64,000 bases of DNA from NCBI GenBank assembly GCA_958450365.1, contig CAUEEP010000924.1:124001-188000 (forward strand). The letters are read 5' to 3'. Shown in pieces: positions 41,492 through 50,200 of this stretch (positions within the stretch are counted from its first letter, which is position 1; each line of letters opens with the position of its first letter). The notes under the pieces were generated by a model. The model was not told the origin of the DNA. It did no database searches and saw nothing but the letters and a program-made list of their open reading frames with translations. This stretch comes from Mesorhabditis belari. Its lineage: Eukaryota; Nematoda; Chromadorea; Rhabditida; Rhabditidae. The translations under genes were made by a program, and so were the position numbers.

Positions 41492-42401
41492 TTAATAATT
41501 TGATAAAATTTGTCGATTTCTGTCAGCAAATGTCATCTTTGACGTCATCTTCGATTCATTTTTTGTAAAAGGACTTTCAAGAACCTCTAAAATATTGTTT
41601 CTTGTGAATTTTATTGTTTGACTTGTAAAGCAAGCGGTGATTGACTTTTAAGCAACCTTTCGGATCCGATCTGCAGACGCATTGCTCAGCTGGGCTTCGA
41701 CCCAAGCCTAGCCCCAAGCCATTGAAGCTCTAGAGGACGCACTGAACTTAAGAAGACTAGCCTCAAACAATTTCATTTCTGCAGTCAGCTTTTTTGCTTT
41801 TCAATCTATGCACTCTAGCGCCAAAGATCAAACAAAAAGGGGTACATCCAAAAATAGGAATTTCACAGGGAATTTCGCATTACAACGAACTTTGGACCTC
41901 TCGAGGGAAATTTCGCCCATAAAAACACACAACAGGGCCTTTCCCATTGCACTTCCCCGTTGAGTACTCCTAAATTTGGCCTCAGAAAATCTCTGCTCTT
42001 GGAAATGTTTCGAATTTCAATCTGGACTTCAATCTGGATTTCAATCGGGATAGGTTCGTCTCGTATCTTGTTCGAGTGGATCGCGCGTCAACAATGGCAA
42101 TCCTGACACCAATAAAGGTTGAAAGGGAAAGGAAAAAGTGAAGAAGAGAGGAAAAAGTGAAGAAGAGAAGCAAAAAGTGAAGAAGAGAAGCAAAAACCAA
42201 TAGAAAATTGGGGAAATTTGAACGGTGTGACACTTCGGATCGGGAGGAGGGGACGATACAAATAGATCAACAAGGGAAAAGCCGGAGGGGGGAGGAGGCT
42301 GGGGAAAGGGCCGGACTCCCGCGGACAACCACGACACATCACACATCCGGCAGATCCGAGAAAACGTTTGTTTTTGGGCTAAAGATTTGAAGATTCAAGT
42401 T
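41492..42401. other. Intergenic stretch, no gene seen
   Basis: No supported gene. 42120-42195 has a short purine-rich GAAGAGA(G)AAAAAGT repeat that gives long but empty minus-strand frames. Confidence 0.4.
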
Positions 42402-42910
42402 ATTGGCATTTTCATTGCCTTCATTTTCTTCCTTTTCTTCTACTTCCTTTTCCTCTACTTCCTTTTCTTCTTCCTTTCCTTCTTCTTCCTTTCCTTCTTC
42501 TTCCTTTCCTTCTTCTTCCTTTCCTTCTTCTTCCATTCCTTCTTCTTCCATTCCTTCTTCTTCCATTCCTTCTTCTTCCATTCCTTCTTCTTCCATTCCT
42601 TCTTCTTCCATTCCTTCTTCTTCCATTCCTTCTTCTTCCATTCCCTTCTCCTTTCCCTTCTTCCTTTCCTCTTCTTCCTTTCCTTCTTCTCCACCTTCTT
42701 CTCCTCCCCCCTCTTCTTCCATTCCTTCTTCTTCCATTCCTTCTTCTTCCATTCCTTCTTCTTCCATTCCTTCTTCTTCCATTCCTTCTTCTTCCTTTCC
42801 TTCTTCTTCCATTCCTTCTTCTTCCTTTCCTTCTTCTTCCTTCCCTTCTTCTTCCATCCCTTCTTCTCCTTCCTTTCCTTCCTCTTCTTCCATTCCTTCT
42901 TCTTCCTATT
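42402..42910. repeat. 15-bp polypyrimidine satellite (TTCTTCTTCCATTCC)
   Basis: About 33 units of CCTTCTTCTTCCATT/CCTTCTTCTTCCTTT, nearly all C and T on the plus strand. Long frames of 175-184 residues exist in several phases on both strands, as expected for a unit that is a multiple of three. I do not call a gene. Confidence 0.9.
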
Positions 42911-43074
42911 TTCTCATTAACTTTCGATGATTATTCTACTATATTCACTCTAATAGTCAAATCTTTTCGCCAACTTTTCGTCAAGATAATAAAGTAGTGA
43001 ATTCTTAAAATATAACTAAGTTTTTTTTGCGTAGAATCTGGTTGTTTGTTAGAGGGAAAACGATCTCTTATTTC

Positions 43075-43260
43075 GCAACAGATGAACACTACAAAAAGCT
43101 ACCGTAAACCGTACAAAAACTACTGTAAAAGGCTACCGTAATCCGTAAAAAAAAGACTACCGTTATCTGTACAAAAAGGCTACCGTAATCCGTGCAAAGA
43201 GGCTACCGTTATCCATGCAAAACCTACTGTAAAAGCCTATCGTAATCCTATGTCCTCGAA
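43075..43260. repeat. Degenerate CTACCGTAATCCGTACAAAA repeat
   Basis: About seven imperfect units of GCTACCGTAATCCGTACAAAA. The TACCGTA word is the same as at the ends of the palindromic elements in the window. Confidence 0.65.
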
Positions 43261-43669
43261 ACATTACCATTTTAAACTTTCGGACATTCAAGCGTGTCTT
43301 GTAGCGATCTTTAGCTAATTTTGAAACCACGTTCTAGCCATCCATCTAGCCATTCTAGCCATCTAGCCAGCCAGCCATCTAGCCATTCTAGCCATTCTAC
43401 TGCTAATTGTAAGCTCTTGTCTTCTAAACAAGGCAATTCTAAACAATTCTTTTTATTTACAGCGAATTTTGAGACAAAATTTCCATACATTTCCCACGTA
43501 CGGGATCTTCAGTATCCTTCAATTCCCGTATCTCTTTTTGCTCGATGCATTTGACGTTTATGGTTTTTGGGTGACAGGAGAGAGTCGCAAAAAGTGAAAT
43601 GGGCGTTTCCCGGCCTCATCTTTTAAGTCCAATTGGTCCAATTGGTGGATTGGGTCCCAAAAAGTCGAT

Positions 43670-43806
43670 TGCAATTAATCTTTGGCATTCAATAACAGTC
43701 AACTCTTTGGCATTCAATAACAGTCAACTCTTTGGCATTCAATAACAGTCAACTCTTTGGCATTCAATAACAGTCAACTCTTTGACATTCAATAACAGTC
43801 AACTCT
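43670..43806. repeat. 23-bp repeat CTTTGGCATTCAATAACAGT
   Basis: Five units of CTTTGGCATTCAATAACAGT plus CAA, almost perfect. A CTAGCCATTCTAGCCAT repeat also lies at 43330-43395. Confidence 0.85.
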
Positions 43807-44242
43807 TCTTGTCCTTCCTTGGTTTGGATATACTTTTTTGAAAGTCTCTCAAAGCTTTTTGTCTCTAAGATCAATTCCGAATTCAAAGCCAAAGATTAAA
43901 GCCAATGTTTGGCTTTGGCTAGCTACATTAGCTTTGGTCATCTCCATGCTTGCATTAGCTTCTAATCAGCTTGCATTAACGTCTAATTCGTTGCATTAAC
44001 GTCTAATTCTTAAAATTCAATTCAAACTTATCAATTCAAACAATTCTCAATAATAAATTCTTAAAATTGCTCTAAAAATCGATTAAAATAGCAATTTCGA
44101 TGTCTTAAGCTGAAGATTTGTAATTTGCAAAGCTTTTTCTGTGCTCTGTGTTTCTTTTTTTGATTTCTAGTCACATTTTTCCTTTTCTAGTCATCTTTTT
44201 ACTATTCTACAATACGAAAAAAACCTTAGTAGTACGATTAAA

Positions 44243-47200
44243 ATGATCGACCGATTATCGTTCCGGCTATGCATTCAACTATTTTTGTTGAATTTAATCT
44301 TTGCCGAGGATATCTACACACAACCATTGGTGAAAGAAATATCGTTTTTTTTTTTAAAGTAAAACCCCCTCTTTAGTCAGCTTTGGAGACGAAAGACGGA
44401 AAACAACCGGATTCCTTTTATCCATATAAAGTCTCGTTGACGAGAAGCAAACGGCAATGCTGCAGCATGTGCAGTATGGGAAGTGATTGCGGGTGAGTTG
44501 AAACATTGCTGCAGTTGAGCACTTACATTGCTGCAGTTGAGCTGCTTAACTCAATTCAACTATTTGCTGAATAGTTTCAACATCTAATCTAACTAACCGT
44601 GGCACTTTTATCGATAGTCAGCTGCTGCGTAGTCGATTCTATTGATCTCTATTCTATTCTAGTCGATTCCCATAAAAAATTAGGTAAAATTGGTAGCATC
44701 GGGACTCGAACCCAAGCCCTCCATCTCATTTTGTCGCTTTGCAACCAAACGCGCTACCCACTCGGCCACAGCGACAGCTTGAAGCCCACCCCGACAAAGC
44801 GGTTTTAATATCTATTCTATTCTAGTCGATTCCCATAGAAAATAAGGTAAAATTGATCGCATGGGGAATCGAACCCAAGCCCTCGATCCCTTTGGTCGCT
44901 TTGTAATCAAGCGCGCTACCCACTCGGCCACAGCGACGGCCTGAAGCCCACCTCGACAAGGGGGCTTTAATATCTTTTCTATTCTGTTCGATTTCCATAG
45001 TCGATTAGGTAAAAGTCATGGCATGGGGAGGCGAACCCGAGCCCGCCATCTCGTTTTGTTGCTTTGTAATCAAGCGCGCTATCCACTCGGCCACATCGAC
45101 AGCTTGACGCCCACCCCGACAAAGCGCCTTTAAAAAGCCGCGTTTCATTTTTTAAGTAGAATTTCTACTTTAGCCTTATTTATATCTTGATCTATATCTT
45201 ATTTACATCTAAGTTTAAATCTATTTTTAAATCTAATTCAGTTCCAGATGTGGTGGCTGTCCGATGATGGTGCGAGCGATCGCTCCATCACCGGAGCCCG
45301 TTTGTCCGGCTCGTTGTATGCCGATGTGCACGGCGGCTTGTGTAATGAGTATTGAGGTCAGTTCTGCTCTGCTGCTTGCTTCTATTACCCGATTTGTACT
45401 TCTGGTTGGATCGGAGACATGAATAATAAGTTTATGTCACTTCAAAACCTATTTGGGTCGATGTATTGATGCCACTGGGTTGGCAGAACCAGAAATAAGC
45501 CGAAAGAACCTTTTTGACTCGAAGCTTCACATGCAGATGGACTAAATACCTTTAAAAATCGTTAATTCTACACTCTTAGTAACTTAAATTCACAAGATTT
45601 TAGTCCTAGACCGTTAAGATTTTCGTTTTGGACGTTAATCGAAAAGATTTTCGTCCCATGCCCCAAAAATTCTGGCAGAACTTTTTGTGAAAGCAGCAAA
45701 TGTCTCATTTATTTCAAAAATGCTAAGTGTTATATAGAGATTTAAAGCTCGGAATCTTGGCTACATTTACATGGCAAAAGCTTTCGGATTCGAGTCACAC
45801 AACTCATATGACAAGCTTTTGAGTGAACACTACTCAATCTCTTTACCATTCTTGACGATTTTCATTCAGAAAGGCTTCCTCAAAAGAATTTTGAATTCTT
45901 TTTGTTCAAAAAGTGAAGTTGAATGAATTTATAAGCAGCACAAACAGAACTAGAGCAGCACAAACGTAACTAGAGCAGCACAAACATAACTAGAGCAGCA
46001 CAAACAGAACTAGAGCAGCACAAACGGAACTAGAGCAACACAAACAGAACTAGAGCAGCACAAACGGAACTAGAGCAACACAAACAGAACTAGAGCAGCA
46101 CAAACAGAACTAGAGCAGCACAAACAGAACTAGAGCAACACAAACAGAACTAGAGCAGCACAAACGGAACTAGAGCAGCACAAACAGAACTAGAGCAGCA
46201 CAAAAATCAAAATTCGGATGCATCCGGAAAAAAACATCAAAAAACGTCCAATTTTCGCTTTTTTTTCCTTGAGCTTTTAAATGAACTTAAAATAATTGAA
46301 TTTTGGTTAGAAAAGTTTGGCAAAAAACAGTTTCTGGTTATTCTTATTGTTATTAATGATAATAAATCTTTCATTTTAATAAAATAAATAACAAAAAGGC
46401 TTTTTTTAATAAATGTTTTATAAAGAAAATCGTTAAAAATGGCGCCGGAAAGTGCTGAAAACATATGAGTTGTGTTCCTCCAATTCGAAAACTTTTTGTA
46501 TCCAAATGTAGCCAAGATTCCGGGCTTTAAATTTCTATATAACACTTGGCACTTTTGAAATAAATTAGACGTTTACTGCTTTTACAAAAAGTTGTGCCAA
46601 AATTTTTGGGACATCCTGTTTGTTCTTGAAAAATCTTGAATTACAGGATTGTTAACTATAAGAAAATTGCTAGTTTCTTGATTTTCGATTTTCAGATAGT
46701 ATCTAATTGTTGATTTCTTTAGCCAGCACAAACTTGCGTTCAAAAATGCATGCCCGATTGCTCCCCGACGTGTGTGCAAGTGATCAGCTGCGAGAAACGG
46801 TGCATGCCAGCTTGTCTACCCTCGTGCATGGTAATAAAATGAAACTTGAAGACCATGAAACTTGAAAACCTAAAGAATGTTTGATTTTACTTGTTTAGTC
46901 GCATGAGTGATCCGAACAAACAGAATCATTCCAACCATTCCAACCATTCCAACCATTCCAATCATTCCAATCATTCCAACCATTCCAACCATTACAGCAT
47001 TCTCTTTGTTCAGGCCACTCCCGCTTGTGTTCAGCGTTGCATGCCCGATTGCTCGTCCACGTGTATCACCGCAACGCCAGCGGTAAAGCTTAGCAAGATT
47101 TTTCAGATTCAACCAGCAACTCAGGTGACCTGTGTGCCCGCTTGTATGCCCACGTGTAACCAAGCCTGTGTGCGAGCGATCATCCCCAATTGTCCCGGCG

Positions 47201-50200
47201 AGTGTCTTCCATCTTGTTCAGCTTCATGTGTGCAAAGAGTGATGACGGTTGGTTCAGTTCATTGTTGATTTTGAGATTACTCTAGAATTTGTATCATTCA
47301 AGCTTTCCGAGCTCAAATCAGTTTTGAAACAAACTGAAAAATACTAAACTTACTAAACTTGCAACGAAAAAATCTGGCTGTTTTTTTGCCGTTGGCAATT
47401 TATGGTTTTTTGTGTTTTTCTCAGCACCAACCCTTTGATTTTGACCATTTTGACTATCATTTGATGAAGAATAAAGTTGCGCATCGAATGATATCAAAAC
47501 CAACTCAAAATAGAATATCAATGCAAAGTTATGAGGCAAACGGTTAAGTCCTGTCCATAATGGGCAGGGGTGGATTTTTAGCCAACAGCCAAGCTTTTTT
47601 TTGCTTTTATATTGGCTTTGTACCATAATTTCATTCTTGTCCTCGTTACTTTAATTGAATAGAACCGTAAACTCCAATTCTTTTTAGATCTCGGCTCAAC
47701 CAACTTGCGTTCAAGCTTGTATGCCGGATTGTCGAATGGCTTGCATTGAGGCAATGGAGGTTTGCAAAAATTGCAAAGCTTTCAGCATGATCAGCATACC
47801 TACCGTACTCTTCATTGAATGCAAGTAGCTTTCCAGATCCGAGTCTCTCAGCAAACTTGCATCCAACCGTGTATGCCGCAATGTGCTCCTCAATGCATTC
47901 AAGCACTACAGGTTCGTGTGAGGAATCGAATAACGACAAAAATTCTATAGATCTATAGAGTATAGAGTTCTTTTGGTTCTAGATTTATAAAGTTCTTTCG
48001 CATTAGTTTCTAGCTTGAATCTATATCCTATTTGAAGCCTTTTAGGTGACAACTAACCAATGCCTCCAACCCTGTCAACCCCAATGTTCTCCAGCGTGCA
48101 TTCAAGCGGTTACATGCAGGTACACTTTCATAGAGTTGATGAAATTCTTGAATACCGTACTTTCCCTAATAGTAGTGCACCCGGTCGAGCCGAGTTGATG
48201 CCTATTTTACGGCTTTCCAAGCTTTCACAGAAGCTCAACACTCTAATCACCCAAAAGATCTCATCGTCAGCTACATTTTCCCCACATCGATAGGTTCTGA
48301 TAAGCGGCTTTTGAGATTTCTAGGAATTTAGGCGAAGCTCAGGGTGTACTACAGTGCGTTTCAAGTCTTGCCCCACACCCCTTCTTTGCTGGCTGCTTAT
48401 TGAGAAGTTCTCGATCGACGTGTGGATTTTCTTTGACAACTCGCTAATTACTCGTCTTAGACGCGTCGATTTTCAGCTTGTTCTTGACTTCGTTAATCGT
48501 TTTCCCGTGGATGTTGTTCACAATTCGACGTTTTGTTCGATGAGTTAGCCTCGACTTTGCGCCGATTCGACGTCTAGGAGCAGAAACAACTTTTTTTTGA
48601 AGATATTGACAAACCCGATCGTTGTGACCCAAAATACGTTTCTTTTTCTCTGATCGATTTCTTGTTTTGCAAGTGCGTGTCGTCGATTCGTCCTTTTTCG
48701 TAGTCTGCCAGCCGTCAGTCTAGTGGTACGATGCCTGTTTCGGGTACAGGAGATCCCGGGTTCAAAGCCTGACACGCCCCCGCCCCCCAGTTTTGCAACG
48801 GTCCAGAAGTGGAGCCTTGCTTTCGTTGTTACCATTCACTTCCCAATTTTACAATTCATAAGAAGCAACAAAAAACAATCTAAAATGACAAAAAGCAAGA
48901 TGTTTGAAAGCAAAGTGCAGCCCAATACTTGAAGCAATTAAAATTTATTCGTTTTATTCTTAAACTCTTTTTGAAAATTACCGTAGCCGTGTTTTTTTAG
49001 GGTTTTCGGCTACGCTCTTTCTAATAAAAAAGAAACCAGAGCGCTAGCTAAAATACCGTAAATACTGTAATCGTACCCCATCCCCATAATGACGGTGCGA
49101 AGTGTTGCGTAGTCTGGCTTTGAACGTGTTGCGTAGTTTTTCTCGACACTGGTTTATGCTACGATGCGCACTTTGGTATCAAAAAATAGCCCTGAAATTC
49201 AGGGCTATTTTTTGATATCTAAGCGCGCATTGTAGCATAAACAAGTGTCGAGAAAAACTCGTTCAAAGCTAGACTACGCAACACTCCGCACCGTCATTAT
49301 GGGGGTGGGGTACTATTACAGTATTTACGGTAGTTTTTGCGAAATCGTAAAAAAAGGGGGCTTGAAATGCACTATATCACGGCATCTGCAATTTCGGTTA
49401 TTTTTATCCAATTGTTTTAGCACTTGCACAAATAATTGCCCATCTTCGTGCACTCAATTGACGTGCATTCCCGAGTGTATGCCCAGATGTTTGCCTCAAT
49501 GTTTACAACAAATCAGTGTAGTGGTGAGCTTTGTCTTTACTTTAAACAAAGTACATTAAACAAAGTACATTAAACAAAGTACATTAAACAAAGTACTTTA
49601 AGCAAAGTACTTTAAAGCAAAGTACTTTAAACAAAGTACTTTAAAGCAAAACCAATCTTTATGCCAACATTTTTTCAACTTTAGATTCAATTTCGACAAA
49701 CCTTCCCGGTAGGCTCAAGTTCTCTATAGTTTTTTTTCTGTTATTAGTCCTAGCTACAGTCAAAAACGATTTAGTTTCCGAGTTTGTTTCAAGAATATTA
49801 TAAAACTTAGGCTCCATCGAGTGCATCGTGTGATCCGGCGTGTATGCCGACTTGCACAAAGACGTGCGTTCAAATGATAAACCAATGCCCACAACAGTGC
49901 CGCCCAATGTGCACATCGGCGTGTGTGAACGCGGTGAGTGCCGAGTAGACATGGGCCTTATAAACTACAAAAATTACGAACTGACACACTACAAAGGCTT
50001 CACCAAACTTTACAAAGAAACCCCCAATTTCAGAGAGCTTTCCCGGGTTCAGCACAATTAATCCTGAAAGGAAAATTCCCGGTTCCATTCCCAAGGAATG
50101 CCTCAAGCTTGAAAAGTTTACCCTTCAATTGGCGCAATCCTCATAAATCCCATTGCACTCAATCCCATTTTGCAGGTGCCCGTCCGTGCTTGTATCCAAC

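Noticed and set aside
42339..42930. Frames of 175-184 residues on both strands (Glu-rich and Phe/Ser-rich)
   Set aside because: Artefacts of the 15-bp polypyrimidine repeat; no start context, splice signals or unique sequence.
45396..45425. A 5S rRNA 3' fragment (TTGGATCGGAGAC)
   Set aside because: Only about 13 bases match the 5S core; flanks show no further similarity.
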